This document shows positions 30,144 to 39,316 of a DNA stretch of 64,000 nt, one piece after another. The notes below the pieces were generated by a model, which searched no databases, was not told where the DNA came from, and saw nothing but the letters and a program-made list of their open reading frames with translations. The position numbers and the translations under genes are program-made. The DNA is from Bartonella quintana (GTDB taxonomy: Bacteria > Pseudomonadota > Alphaproteobacteria > Rhizobiales > Rhizobiaceae). The stretch's first letter is position 1; every line of letters begins with the position of its first letter. The stretch covers positions 186,001 to 250,000 of the forward strand of contig NZ_AP019773.1 in NCBI RefSeq assembly GCF_009936175.1, given 5' to 3'.

Positions 30144-31139
30144 ATGACAATACAGTCTTCTAGTATGTTAGGTTTTCAAAGCGCTGTTACATCGGCGCTT
30201 AAAACACTTGCGAGTGAAAAACAGGGGCTTGAAGCTCTTGAAGCAGCTCTTCTTGGAAACCTTTCTTCCTCTTTTGAAGTTGCTGTTCAAACCATCAAAA
30301 ATGCCAATGGTCATGTGGTGATTACTGGTCTTGGGAAGAGTGGTCATATAGGTACAAAAATTGCTGCAACCTTAGCTTCAACAGGGACACCTGCTTTTTT
30401 TGTACACGCTGCAGAAGCTAATCATGGTGATCTTGGTATGATAGGATCTGACAATGTCATTCTTGCCTTATCATGGTCAGGCGAAACCTTGGAATTAAAT
30501 GGCATTATAAACCATGCTGCACGTTTTCGCACACCACTTATCGCAATGACATCGGGTGAGCACTCTGTATTAGCACGACAAGCTGATGTTGTACTCTTAT
30601 TGCCAAAGATAGAAGAGGCTTGTCCCCACGGGCTTGCTCCTACAACTTCAACAGTTGTGCAATTGGCGATGGGAGATGCATTAGCTGTTGCTCTTTTAGA
30701 AATGCGTGGCTTTACTGCAACGGATTTCAAAATTTACCATCCTGGTGGTTCTCTTGGTGCACACCTTAAATACGTGCGTGATATTATGCACGTGGGTGAT
30801 AGTATTCCTTTGGTGGTGCAAGGTACAACCATGACTGAAGCTATGAATGTTTTGGTTGCGAAACATTTTGGTTGTGTTGGTGTTGTGAATCAAAGAGGTG
30901 AATTAATTGGGATTGTGACCGATGGTGATCTTGCACGCAATATTCACTTTAACTTATCAAAATTTAATGTTGATGAGGTGATGACAAAAGATCCAAAAAT
31001 TGTCGAGCCGAATACACTGGTTGGTGCTGCGACAGCTTTTATTAATGATCACCATATTGGTGCCTTTTTCGTGGTTGAGGATAAGAAACCATTAGGAATT
31101 GTTCATTTTCACGATCTTTTGCGTATTGGTGTTGCTTAG
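30144..31139 (+). CDS. kdsD: Arabinose-5-phosphate isomerase KdsD/KpsF
   Basis: 331 residues from ATG 30144. It interconverts ribulose 5-phosphate and arabinose 5-phosphate, the first step to Kdo for lipid A-core. The SIS domain has VVITGLGKSGHIGTKIAATLASTGTPAFF and LALSWSGETLEL; the GPS-like CPHGLAPTTSTVVQLAMGDA is diagnostic. Two CBS domains occupy the last ~120 residues (VRDIMHVGDSIP, VDEVMTKDPKIV). Length and architecture are normal. Downstream of galU. Confidence 0.95.
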   Translation: MTIQSSSMLGFQSAVTSALKTLASEKQGLEALEAALLGNLSSSFEVAVQTIKNANGHVVITGLGKSGHIGTKIAATLASTGTPAFFVHAAEANHGDLGMIGSDNVILALSWSGETLELNGIINHAARFRTPLIAMTSGEHSVLARQADVVLLLPKIEEACPHGLAPTTSTVVQLAMGDALAVALLEMRGFTATDFKIYHPGGSLGAHLKYVRDIMHVGDSIPLVVQGTTMTEAMNVLVAKHFGCVGVVNQRGELIGIVTDGDLARNIHFNLSKFNVDEVMTKDPKIVEPNTLVGAATAFINDHHIGAFFVVEDKKPLGIVHFHDLLRIGVA

Positions 31140-31425
31140 GTTAAAAAATATCTATTTCAGATAAAAGTTTGTTTTGGGTAAGAAGTTCAGCATAAAAAGA
31201 CGAAATTCTTTCTGGGAGTCTGGGAGGCAGCTTTATTGAGGTACCTTTTGAAGAAGATAAATATTTTACGGATTCCCATAGTGTAATGCAAATTACGTTG
31301 ACAGATGAGCTTATCACGGTGTCTGTGTATCTTAGAAGAGACTCCCATCAGAAGGAGAGATTTTTTCTCTTCTTGTTATGCTATGCTCTCTGTGTTTTTA
31401 AGAAAAGCCTTGGCTTTTATTCTAT
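31140..31425. other. Intergenic region with a start-less reading frame
   Basis: In the plus frame from 31196 to about 31428 there is an open reading of ~76 codons without a good start, containing GSLGGSFIEVPFEEDKYF and MQITLTDELITVSVYL. It reads like a real beta-rich protein fragment, but I cannot assign it. It may be a gene remnant or chance. The region also separates convergent kdsD and the Omp10-like gene. Confidence 0.3.
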
Positions 31426-31794
31426 TTAAAATTTTCGCTTAAGAAAAAATTGTGATCCTGTCTGTGATGTGCAGAGAAGTTGTGTTGCGTCATGCGATAT
31501 CGTACAACTGACGTTAGATATTGTTCCACGGAGAATGGAGCGTATTTCAATTTCTATGTGTTGAGCACTGATATAATTATATGTGCCTTCTGATAGTTTT
31601 TCTTCGGTATCTGCTGCTCGCGTTTCAAAAACACCATCGTGGAAAGAAGAAATAATACCGTTTTCATCAATCCATTTACCGTCAATTCCAGCCGGCATAT
31701 TTGGGCCATAATATTGTGAGAAGCCACAGGCACCTAATGCCAAAGCGGTGATTGTAAGACATAAAATACGGCAGGTGTGTTTCATTTTTTTCAT
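31426..31794 (-). CDS. Omp10-like outer-membrane lipoprotein
   Basis: 122 residues with a lipoprotein signal peptide and lipobox (LALGAC, Cys at about 22). The mature part resembles Brucella Omp10: PAGIDGKWIDENGIISSFHDGVFETRAADTEEKLSEG, here as the segments AGIDGKWID, NGIISSFHDG and FETRAADT, then IEIEIRSILRGTISNVSC and a terminal GSQFFLKRKF. It should be anchored in the outer membrane by its lipidated Cys. Omp10 is an immunogenic lipoprotein required for full virulence in Brucella; the role here is inferred. Confidence 0.85.
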   Translation of the reverse strand: MKKMKHTCRILCLTITALALGACGFSQYYGPNMPAGIDGKWIDENGIISSFHDGVFETRAADTEEKLSEGTYNYISAQHIEIEIRSILRGTISNVSCTISHDATQLLCTSQTGSQFFLKRKF

Positions 31795-32036
31795 CTATTT
31801 ATGTTCTCTGCTCTTTTAGATTCTATAACATTGTTAAATTACTTCATGAGTCAATATAAAAAATTTGATGAAAATCAATGAAAAAGCAAAAAAATGGAAA
31901 AAAATGCCTTAATGTTGTATTTAATTAGCAGCTTGATACAATTCATATGTGAAACACAAGAGGTGAAATATTTCTTATGGTTTACAACAATTCTTATATT
32001 AAGCTGGTTAGTAATCTCAGAGGAGATTATTAAATT

Positions 32037-33422
32037 ATGGTTGGGCCGATTCTTGTTGCGAGTGAAGATTATGGGAAGCGTATAGAGCTTTCTGCTATGC
32101 TCCGAGGTTTTGGTTACCGTGTCATTGAAGCAGAAAATAGCCTCCGTACGATTGATCTTTTACACAGACGTAAAAATATTGTGCTTGCACTCCTTGATAT
32201 TGTCATGAGTGATTTGAGTGTGGGTGATTTGATTAAAATGATTAGAGTTGCTGGTGTTGCTGTGCCTATTGTTGTGATAGCACAACAAGAAAATCAAGAG
32301 TTACTCCAGAAAGCTTTAACAGCGGGAGCTGTTGATTATTGGATTCATCCAGTTACATTACTGCGGTTGAGGATCACTTTGGATACTCTTGCTCTCATCT
32401 CTGCATTGGAGCGTGAGGTCCGTTATATTCGGCGAAAAGATGAGAATCATTTGCGATTTTCTGATCTCTACATAAAAAGTAGATCGATGCAGATAGTTTT
32501 AGAGCAATCGAAAAGAGCAGCGGCTTCTTTACAGAATCTTTTGATAGAAGGTGAAGTAGGAACTGGTCGTGAAACATTAGCCCGTATTATTCATCATGAG
32601 GGTTTGTTATCTGAGGGAGCTTTTATTCGCTTTCAATGTTCAGCTATCGTTGATCCAGAAGAAGAAAATCGCCAGTGGTTTAAAGAATTTTTACCACTGG
32701 TTTCTTCCCTTGAAAAAGGGACACTTTGCCTTTGTGATGTTGATCGACTTGAGCCCATACAGCAAAAGCGTTTTGCCCATTACCTTAAAGAAAGAGAAAA
32801 GGTTACAAAGAACAAAGTTTTTCCTTTTCGGATTATTGCTATTTCAACGTCTCGGTTGATGGATCTCGTTAAAGAAGACTTTTTTTTGCGTAGTTTGTTT
32901 GAACAGTTTTCTCAATTATCTATAAGCGTTCCGGCTTTACGAGAATTGAGGGATGATTTTCCAGATCTTACGCAACGTTTGATTGATCGCATTATTACGG
33001 AAACAGGGCGATCGCATGTACATGGTTTAGCAGGATCAGCTCTTTCATTGCTTATGCAGTATGATTGGCCTGGTAATCGGGGTGAACTTGAGAATTTTTT
33101 ATTTCGTGCGATTTTGCTCAGCGAAGGACCATTGTTAACTGTTCGAGACTTCCCACAATTAATGGGAAATTCATTAATGAGTGTTCCAAATATCATCGAG
33201 AGTAATATACAAGAGGATCATGAACAAGAATCGGTAAAATTTTTGGATGCTGCTGGGCATGTTCGTACTTTTGCTGAGATGGAACGTGATATTATTGAAA
33301 AAGCGGTTAAGCATTATAAGGGACATATGAGTGAGATTGCTCGCCGTCTTCGTATAGGGCGCTCTACACTTTATCGCAAAATAGAGGGATTGAAAGCGAT
33401 AAACAGTCAAGAACGGAAGTAA
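32037..33422 (+). CDS. NtrC-type response regulator with degenerate AAA+ domain
   Basis: 461 residues from ATG 32037, with AGAGGAG upstream. The receiver domain (about 1-120) keeps the phospho-acceptor Asp54 in LALLDIVMSD. The AAA+ domain (about 145-370) is degenerate: Walker A reads GEVGTGRE (Lys replaced by Arg), Walker B reads GTLCLCDVDRL (first Asp replaced by Cys), and no GAFTGA sigma-54 contact loop is present. YDWPGNRGELENFLFRAI and a Fis-type helix-turn-helix (HMSEIARRLRIGRSTLYRKI) remain intact. It should bind DNA but probably cannot hydrolyse ATP or remodel sigma-54. No partner kinase is adjacent. Confidence 0.88.
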   Translation: MVGPILVASEDYGKRIELSAMLRGFGYRVIEAENSLRTIDLLHRRKNIVLALLDIVMSDLSVGDLIKMIRVAGVAVPIVVIAQQENQELLQKALTAGAVDYWIHPVTLLRLRITLDTLALISALEREVRYIRRKDENHLRFSDLYIKSRSMQIVLEQSKRAAASLQNLLIEGEVGTGRETLARIIHHEGLLSEGAFIRFQCSAIVDPEEENRQWFKEFLPLVSSLEKGTLCLCDVDRLEPIQQKRFAHYLKEREKVTKNKVFPFRIIAISTSRLMDLVKEDFFLRSLFEQFSQLSISVPALRELRDDFPDLTQRLIDRIITETGRSHVHGLAGSALSLLMQYDWPGNRGELENFLFRAILLSEGPLLTVRDFPQLMGNSLMSVPNIIESNIQEDHEQESVKFLDAAGHVRTFAEMERDIIEKAVKHYKGHMSEIARRLRIGRSTLYRKIEGLKAINSQERK

Positions 33423-33851
33423 AATTCATGACAAATTTCCATTCATAAAAAGTATGGTTTTCAGAAAAACTGTAGGAGCTTTTGGTGAAAGCAGTGGGGG
33501 ATTTGAGGTTTTAAAAGGAATAGCGTTTATTGCAGAGTTTAGATATTAAGAATAATTTTATAAAATCAAGTAAGTATGGATTTTGTTTGCTAAAATCATT
33601 TTCAGCTTTCTCTTCTTGTTTCAATTTTCATGACTTTAGTTAGGTCCGCACTTAAAAGGATCACTTTCAGGCTTTTTAGCATTGAAGCTAAAAGTCTAGA
33701 GTCGTTTATGTTGGGTTTATATTCTTTTAAGCAAAAGGTGGCATTCTATTTATTACACCATTAGGTTAGAATCATTGATTTTATTGGTTTTAGTTATTGT
33801 GGTTCCTATCTAGGGTGGTGCAATGGCTTAAAAATGGAAAGTTGATTCTCT
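33423..33851. other. Intergenic region, no gene seen
   Basis: About 430 bases between the response regulator and the phospholipase D gene. No credible gene or RNA was seen on either strand. Confidence 0.4.
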
Positions 33852-35423
33852 TTGACTCTGCTACAGATTGTTATCAGTTTTATCATATTTTTTTTTATTG
33901 CGTCTATGTTAGCGATCTATACATATGGACGTTTTGTTAAAAATGCTCGGGGGGAGTGTTCTTATGCATTGACTGTTAAGAAAGATGAAACCAAGCTTGA
34001 CCGTATAATAAGTCAATTGGCGGAGGAAACGGATGGATTGGGGGTTGATAAAGATGCTCTTTCACTCATCATTAGCAATTTGGATGCATTTTGTGTTCGT
34101 GCGATAGGAGCAGCACAGGCTGGGCGTAGTCTTGATCTAATGTATTATATTTGGAATGATGATTTAACAGGGCGCTTATTATTAAGTGAAATAGTGGAGG
34201 CAGCTGATCGTGGTGTTCGGGTGCGCCTTCTTTTAGATGATATTAATGCTCAGGCACGTGATCCAGCTTATATTGCGCTGGATAAACATCCTCGTATTGA
34301 GGTGAGAATGTTTAATCCAGGGCGATCACGTAAGGGTGGTTTACGCCGTGGTTTAGAGATTATATTACGGGCAATTACTGTAACACGCAGAATGCATAAT
34401 AAAGCTTTTATTGTGGATGGCCGAGTGGCTTTTGTAGGAGGACGCAATCTTGCAGATTCTTATTTTGACGCTGGTGAAGAATCACATTTTCGAGATTTAG
34501 ATTTGATGTTAATTGGTCCATCGGTTAAAAAGGTGGAAACCATCTTTGATGACTTTTGGAATAGCGCTGTAGTTTTACCAATTCATACTTTGGTTGTTCC
34601 TAAAAGTACAAGCGACCTTGGTTATTGGAAGGAGAAATTACGAAAATTTCGTGATTCCAAGGTTGCAAAGGTTTATCTGGATTATGTTAAGGAGCATATT
34701 AATTTTGACTGTTTTATTCAAACAGGAAAGCGATTATTTTTAGCAGATAAAGTTGTTGTTCTTTCTGATCCTCCGGAGAAAGCATTGCGCAAAAAAGCTG
34801 GAAATTGGCTTATGAAAGCACTTTCACAGGTTATTGGAGATGCCCAAAAAACTGTTCAAATTACATCACCTTATTTTGTTCCTGGTAAGGTCGGTACGCA
34901 GAGTTTTAGAAATTTAGTTTCAAAAGGTGTTGATGTTAAAATTCTTACAAATTCCTTAGCAGCTACCGATGTGGCACTCGTGCATGGTGGTTATGTACCA
35001 TATCGTAAAGCGCTTTTGAAAAGTGGTGTTAAGCTCTATGAGTTAAAGCCGGATGGAAACATGCATGGGTTGCGATTGTTTCGATCAAGTAAGGCCAGTT
35101 TACATACTAAAGCTTTTTTGGTTGATCGTAAAACTGCTTTTATTGGATCTTTAAATTTTGATCCTCGGTCAGCTGCGTTGAATACGGAAATGGGCATTCT
35201 TTTTGAATGTGCACCGATTACAGCGAGGTTAGATTTGCTTTTTTCTGAAGAAACGACCGGTGAAATGAGTTATAATCTCCGTCTTGATAATAACAACCGC
35301 ATTTATTGGGATTTTATTGAAAACGAAAAGCAATACAGCATTGATTATGAGCCAGAAAGCAACTTTTGGCGTCGTGCCTTTACAAGAATAATAAGTTGGT
35401 TGCCCATTGAATCACAATTGTAG
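33852..35423 (+). CDS. Cardiolipin synthase / phospholipase D family (ClsC-like)
   Basis: 523 residues from TTG 33852, chosen because it includes an N-terminal membrane segment (LLQIVISFIIFFFIASMLAI); the first ATG lies 18 codons later. Two complete HKD motifs, HNKAFIVD with GGRN and HTKAFLVD with GSLNFDPRS, mark an active PLD-superfamily enzyme. The flanking pattern (YYIWNDDLTGRLLLSE, LLDDINAQ, NSLAATDVALVHGGYVPYR, KLYELKP) is that of E. coli ClsC/YmdC rather than ClsA. It probably makes cardiolipin by phosphatidyl transfer at the inner membrane. A role as phospholipase or nuclease is less likely. Confidence 0.88.
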   Translation: MTLLQIVISFIIFFFIASMLAIYTYGRFVKNARGECSYALTVKKDETKLDRIISQLAEETDGLGVDKDALSLIISNLDAFCVRAIGAAQAGRSLDLMYYIWNDDLTGRLLLSEIVEAADRGVRVRLLLDDINAQARDPAYIALDKHPRIEVRMFNPGRSRKGGLRRGLEIILRAITVTRRMHNKAFIVDGRVAFVGGRNLADSYFDAGEESHFRDLDLMLIGPSVKKVETIFDDFWNSAVVLPIHTLVVPKSTSDLGYWKEKLRKFRDSKVAKVYLDYVKEHINFDCFIQTGKRLFLADKVVVLSDPPEKALRKKAGNWLMKALSQVIGDAQKTVQITSPYFVPGKVGTQSFRNLVSKGVDVKILTNSLAATDVALVHGGYVPYRKALLKSGVKLYELKPDGNMHGLRLFRSSKASLHTKAFLVDRKTAFIGSLNFDPRSAALNTEMGILFECAPITARLDLLFSEETTGEMSYNLRLDNNNRIYWDFIENEKQYSIDYEPESNFWRRAFTRIISWLPIESQL

Positions 35424-35573
35424 ATTTTATAAACCATAATTAAAAAATTATTTTTATTTTTCTTTTCATTTTTTTTATAGCATGGCATAACTCGCTGCCA
35501 ATTCAGAATTTATTAGAACTGCGGTTGTAATCCTAGACTACGTGCGATGGTTTGTTATTGAAGGAATTTGGCT

Positions 35574-37073
35574 ATGGCAAAGATTGTTGAAACGGGGACA
35601 GGGGCGTTAGCATTAACTTTTGATGATGTACTTTTACAGCCTGGTCATTCGGTTGTCATGCCTAACCAAGTAGATCTTAAAACACGTATCGCAGCTGATA
35701 TTGAGCTGAATTTGCCGTTGCTTTCTGCTGCAATGGATACCGTCACAGAATCACGTTTGGCAATTGCTATAGCTCAAGCTGGTGGTCTTGGTGTTATCCA
35801 TCGTAATATGTCTCCTGCAGAGCAGGCTGAAGAAGTACGTCAGGTAAAAAAATTTGAATCTGGGATGGTTGTTAATCCAGTCACGATTGGTCCAGATGCA
35901 ACACTTGAAGAGGCAAAAGCTTTGATGCACTCTTATGGTATTTCAGGTATTCCGGTTGTTGAAAATGCTGCTAAAAGTGAAAGTATTGGGCGACTTGTTG
36001 GCATTTTGACGAATAGAGATGTGCGTTTTGCATCAGATCCAAAACAGAAAATTTATGAATTAATGACGCATGAAAATTTGATTACAGTGCGTGAAAATGT
36101 CCAACTCGATGAAGCGAAGTATCTTTTACATCATCATCGTATTGAAAAATTATTGGTTGTAGATAAACAAAATCGCTGTGTTGGCTTGGTAACAGTCAAA
36201 GATATTGAGAAAGCACAATTAAATCCAAATGCTACCAAAGATTCGCAAGGCCGTTTGCGTGTTGCGGCTGCAAGTAGTGTAGGCAATGATGGTATTGAGC
36301 GGGCTGAACGATTAATTGATGCAGGTGTTGATGTGCTGGTAATTGATACGGCTCATGGACATTCTCAGCGTGTGCTAGACGCAGTTGAACGTATTAAAAA
36401 AATGGCATCCTCTCAGGTTATTATTGCTGGTAATGTAGCGACTCCGCAAGCAACACAAGCTTTGATTGATAGTGGTGCAGATGCTGTGAAAGTTGGTATT
36501 GGTCCTGGTTCTATTTGTACAACACGAATTGTTGCAGGTGTTGGTGTACCGCAGCTTGCGGCCATTATGAGTGCTGCAGAAATTGCTGACAAAGCAGATA
36601 TTCCTGTGATTGCTGATGGTGGGATCAAAGCTTCTGGTGATTTTGCTAAAGCCTTGGCAGGTGGAGCTTGTGCTGCTATGATTGGTTCCCTTTTAGCGGG
36701 TACAGAAGAAAGTCCTGGTGAAGTTTATCTTTATAAAGGACGGTCTTTTAAAGCATATCGTGGCATGGGATCTGTTGGCGCTATGGCAAGAGGATCGGCA
36801 GATCGTTATTTTCAGGATGAAGTTCGTGATGAGCTTAAATTAGTTCCTGAAGGTGTTGAGGGTCAAGTTGCTTATAAAGGACCGATAGCGCCGGTTCTGC
36901 ACCAGCTGGCTGGTGGATTGCGTGCTTCGATGGGTTATGTTGGGGCGAAAAATCTAGCGGAGTTTCGTGAAAAAGCGACATTTGTTCGTATTACCAATGC
37001 TGGACTCCACGAAAGTCATACACATGATGTTGCTATCACACGGGAAAGTCCAAATTATCGAAAACCTCTTTGA
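35574..37073 (+). CDS. guaB: IMP dehydrogenase GuaB
   Basis: 499 residues from ATG 35574, preceded by AAGGAA. It oxidises IMP to XMP with NAD, the committed step of guanine nucleotide synthesis. Seen are [13 protein letters not shown] at the start, [11 protein letters not shown], two CBS domains (about 95-215), the [11 protein letters not shown] motif, the catalytic loop [18 protein letters not shown] with the active Cys, and [10 protein letters not shown]. guaA, the next enzyme in the pathway, is 2.2 kb downstream on the same strand but not in one operon. Confidence 0.97.
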   Translation: MAKIVETGTGALALTFDDVLLQPGHSVVMPNQVDLKTRIAADIELNLPLLSAAMDTVTESRLAIAIAQAGGLGVIHRNMSPAEQAEEVRQVKKFESGMVVNPVTIGPDATLEEAKALMHSYGISGIPVVENAAKSESIGRLVGILTNRDVRFASDPKQKIYELMTHENLITVRENVQLDEAKYLLHHHRIEKLLVVDKQNRCVGLVTVKDIEKAQLNPNATKDSQGRLRVAAASSVGNDGIERAERLIDAGVDVLVIDTAHGHSQRVLDAVERIKKMASSQVIIAGNVATPQATQALIDSGADAVKVGIGPGSICTTRIVAGVGVPQLAAIMSAAEIADKADIPVIADGGIKASGDFAKALAGGACAAMIGSLLAGTEESPGEVYLYKGRSFKAYRGMGSVGAMARGSADRYFQDEVRDELKLVPEGVEGQVAYKGPIAPVLHQLAGGLRASMGYVGAKNLAEFREKATFVRITNAGLHESHTHDVAITRESPNYRKPL

Positions 37074-37174
37074 AATGTAAAGACCTTAGAGTCATTTCAG
37101 AGCATAAAAGACTGTTTAGAAAAATGTACAAGAACTGCTGTTTGTGGTTTGGTACAATAATCTCAAGCGTAAAG

Positions 37175-37209
37175 GGAAAGAATTGGAAGCTAACGATCCA
37201 ATTCTTTCC
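37175..37209. terminator. Bidirectional hairpin between guaB and a small gene
   Basis: A perfect 12-bp inverted repeat (37175-37186 with 37198-37209) with an 11-base loop lies between two convergent genes. No long T tract follows, so it may act as a weak terminator or as an mRNA 3' end barrier for either strand. Confidence 0.55.
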
Positions 37210-37233
37210 TTAGGTTATATAAAATTGAGAAGA

Positions 37234-37380
37234 TTAACTTTTTGTTTTCCGCTCCGTCTTTGATGCGCGTTGACGAGTGTTAGCCTGATCACTTTGGACG
37301 GATTTCTTTCCATTGTTTGAGGGTGTTGTATCGTAGCGGCTTTTAGATGAAGTTGTTTTGCCATTATTATAAGTGTTCAT
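37234..37380 (-). CDS. Small basic Ser/Thr/Lys-rich protein, 48 residues
   Basis: Reading leftward from ATG 37380 to TAA 37234 gives 48 codons preceded by a strong ribosome site (AAGGAG, six bases before the start). The product is hydrophilic, with many Ser, Thr, Asn, Lys and Arg (NNGKTTSSKSRYDTTPSNN, RQRASKTERKTKS), no hydrophobic core and no Cys, so it is likely disordered and may bind nucleic acid. I do not recognise a family. The ribosome site and the facing hairpin after its stop argue that it is real. Confidence 0.55.
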   Translation of the reverse strand: MNTYNNGKTTSSKSRYDTTPSNNGKKSVQSDQANTRQRASKTERKTKS

Positions 37381-37392
37381 TATTTTCTCCTT

Positions 37393-37898
37393 TTAAACTA
37401 TCTGGCATAGAGCCAGTATAGTAAAAACGGTCATGTCAAACAGTGGTTCCAAGTGTTTTCGAAAAAGTTAACTTATGTTTTGTTTAGAATAAGATGAATT
37501 TGCATGGTTTTTTTAGCAGAAGTATTTTTCTCACTTTTTAAGAGGATAGCATTTTAAAGATATGGGATATTTGATATTAAGTGCTGTTTATATAAGGTTG
37601 CTAAACACTTAATTTTACACAATAATGAGGGTTTTACGATTTTTGTGTAGTTCATAACGACAAGCAGTATTTTATGAATACCTGCCTATTTTGCAGCATT
37701 AAAAAGATATCACATAGTTTAGAAGAACAGAAAATGCAAATGTACAGCATAGCGATGAAGAATCTGAATAGTAAAAATCATTAGGCTTTTAGTGCAAATT
37801 TTGTATGGATTTGAAAAGGTTACGTTGGCAGCAAGAAAGATAATTGTGTTCTTGCTTAAGTTGTTGAGAATTTTGTAGGAATTCAAGAGGAGAGGTGA
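37393..37898. other. Intergenic region, no gene seen
   Basis: About 500 AT-rich bases between the small minus-strand gene and rsmB, which diverge. It must hold both promoters. No remnant or structured RNA was recognised. Confidence 0.4.
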
Positions 37899-39185
37899 AT
37901 GCGCTTAGGTGGGCGTTTGCAGGCGGCAATAGATATTCTAAAAGAGATAGAAACCCGGCATTGCCCTGCAGGTCAAGCTATAAGAGCTTGGGGGCTTTCT
38001 CATCGCTTTGCTGGAGCAAGCGACCGCGCAGCAATTAGTACAATCGTTTATGATGTCTTAAGACGGCGTTATTCTTTACAATGGCGTATGGAGAGCGATG
38101 ATATGAGGGATGTCGTTTTCGGCACCTTATTAGATACTGGAAAAATGACGATTGAACAAATTGATGGTGAATTAGAAGGAGATCGATTTGCGCCCCAGTT
38201 ATTAGGGTCTAAGCAGCGTCAATCATGGCAAAGGCGGCAATTAGTTGATGCACCAGACTATATTCGGGGTGATATTCCCCAATGGTGTCAAGCGCATTTG
38301 CATCCTTTATTTGCTGATAATTGGGAAATTGAAGCTGCTGCATTAGCAACCCGCCCTTCTTTAGATTTACGCGTGAATAGCTTGAAGGCAACGCCAGAAA
38401 AGGTACTTAAGGAATTAGCAAAAACCAAAATTCAGTCTTTGTCATGGTTTCCGCAAGCCTTAAGGATTGCACCGATTGAAAAATTTGGCCGTCATCCTAA
38501 TATTCAGATGGAACTTGCTTTTCAAAAGGGGCACTTTGAAATACAGGACTTGGGGTCTCAGATTGTTGCTCACCTTGTAGAAGCAAAAGAAAGTATGCAG
38601 GTATTGGATTACTGTGCTGGTGCTGGTGGAAAAACGTTAGCCTTAGCTGCCAGTATGAAGAATCAAGGGCAAATTTATGCCTATGATTCAAATAAAGTTC
38701 GCTTGGCTTCTATTTTTGATCGTCTTCAACGCGCTAGTGTTCGTAACGTACAGGTGCGGGCGCACAGAGAAGAATTGAAGTCCTTAGTCAGTCAGATGGA
38801 TAGAGTTTTGCTAGATGCACCATGTAGTGGTACAGGCACATGGCGGCGGCGTCCAGATACGAAATGGCGTTTAACGTTAGAACAGGTAAGACAGCGCCAA
38901 GTGGAACAGAGAGTTATTTTGAATGAGGCTATGGACTATCTTAAACCAAATGGGCGCTTAGTTTATATTACGTGCTCTCTTTTTTTTGGTGAAAATGAGG
39001 AACAAATTTCTCTTTTTCTTAAACAGCATTCCAATTTTTATCCAATAAATATGCGCACACTTTGGCAGAAATATTTTAGTTTTTCACCTGTGCAACCGAT
39101 CTTTTCACATTATGGACTTACTTTATCGCCGGCAACAACAAAAACAGACGGTTTCTTTTTATCTGTGTTGCAAAAAAAACATTGA
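37899..39185 (+). CDS. rsmB: RsmB/NOP family 16S rRNA cytosine-5 methyltransferase
   Basis: 428 residues, ATG 37899 with a strong GAGGAGAGG site upstream. The N-terminal NusB-like RNA-binding region (ASDRAAISTIVYDVLRRR) is followed by a SAM methyltransferase domain: VLDYCAGAGGKTLALAA, YDSNKVRLASI, LLDAPCSGTGTWRRRPD with one catalytic Cys and LVYITCSLFFGENE with the second. Enzymes of this family form m5C967 in 16S rRNA; the exact target in rhizobia is inferred. Length is normal for alphaproteobacterial members. Confidence 0.9.
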   Translation: MRLGGRLQAAIDILKEIETRHCPAGQAIRAWGLSHRFAGASDRAAISTIVYDVLRRRYSLQWRMESDDMRDVVFGTLLDTGKMTIEQIDGELEGDRFAPQLLGSKQRQSWQRRQLVDAPDYIRGDIPQWCQAHLHPLFADNWEIEAAALATRPSLDLRVNSLKATPEKVLKELAKTKIQSLSWFPQALRIAPIEKFGRHPNIQMELAFQKGHFEIQDLGSQIVAHLVEAKESMQVLDYCAGAGGKTLALAASMKNQGQIYAYDSNKVRLASIFDRLQRASVRNVQVRAHREELKSLVSQMDRVLLDAPCSGTGTWRRRPDTKWRLTLEQVRQRQVEQRVILNEAMDYLKPNGRLVYITCSLFFGENEEQISLFLKQHSNFYPINMRTLWQKYFSFSPVQPIFSHYGLTLSPATTKTDGFFLSVLQKKH

Positions 39186-39316
39186 GACATCTTTTCACAT
39201 TTTTTAGCTTAATTTTTACGGAAATAATCTTTTTCTCAGGCGAATAGGCTTGTAAAAAAGAAAAATTAAATAATAAATTTCACTGGTTCTCTTTTACAAT
39301 TATTGATTGGTTTTCT

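Noticed and set aside
31894..32085. 63-codon frame before the response regulator
   Set aside because: No ribosome site, overlaps the regulator start in another frame, and its hydrophobic content is explained by AT richness.
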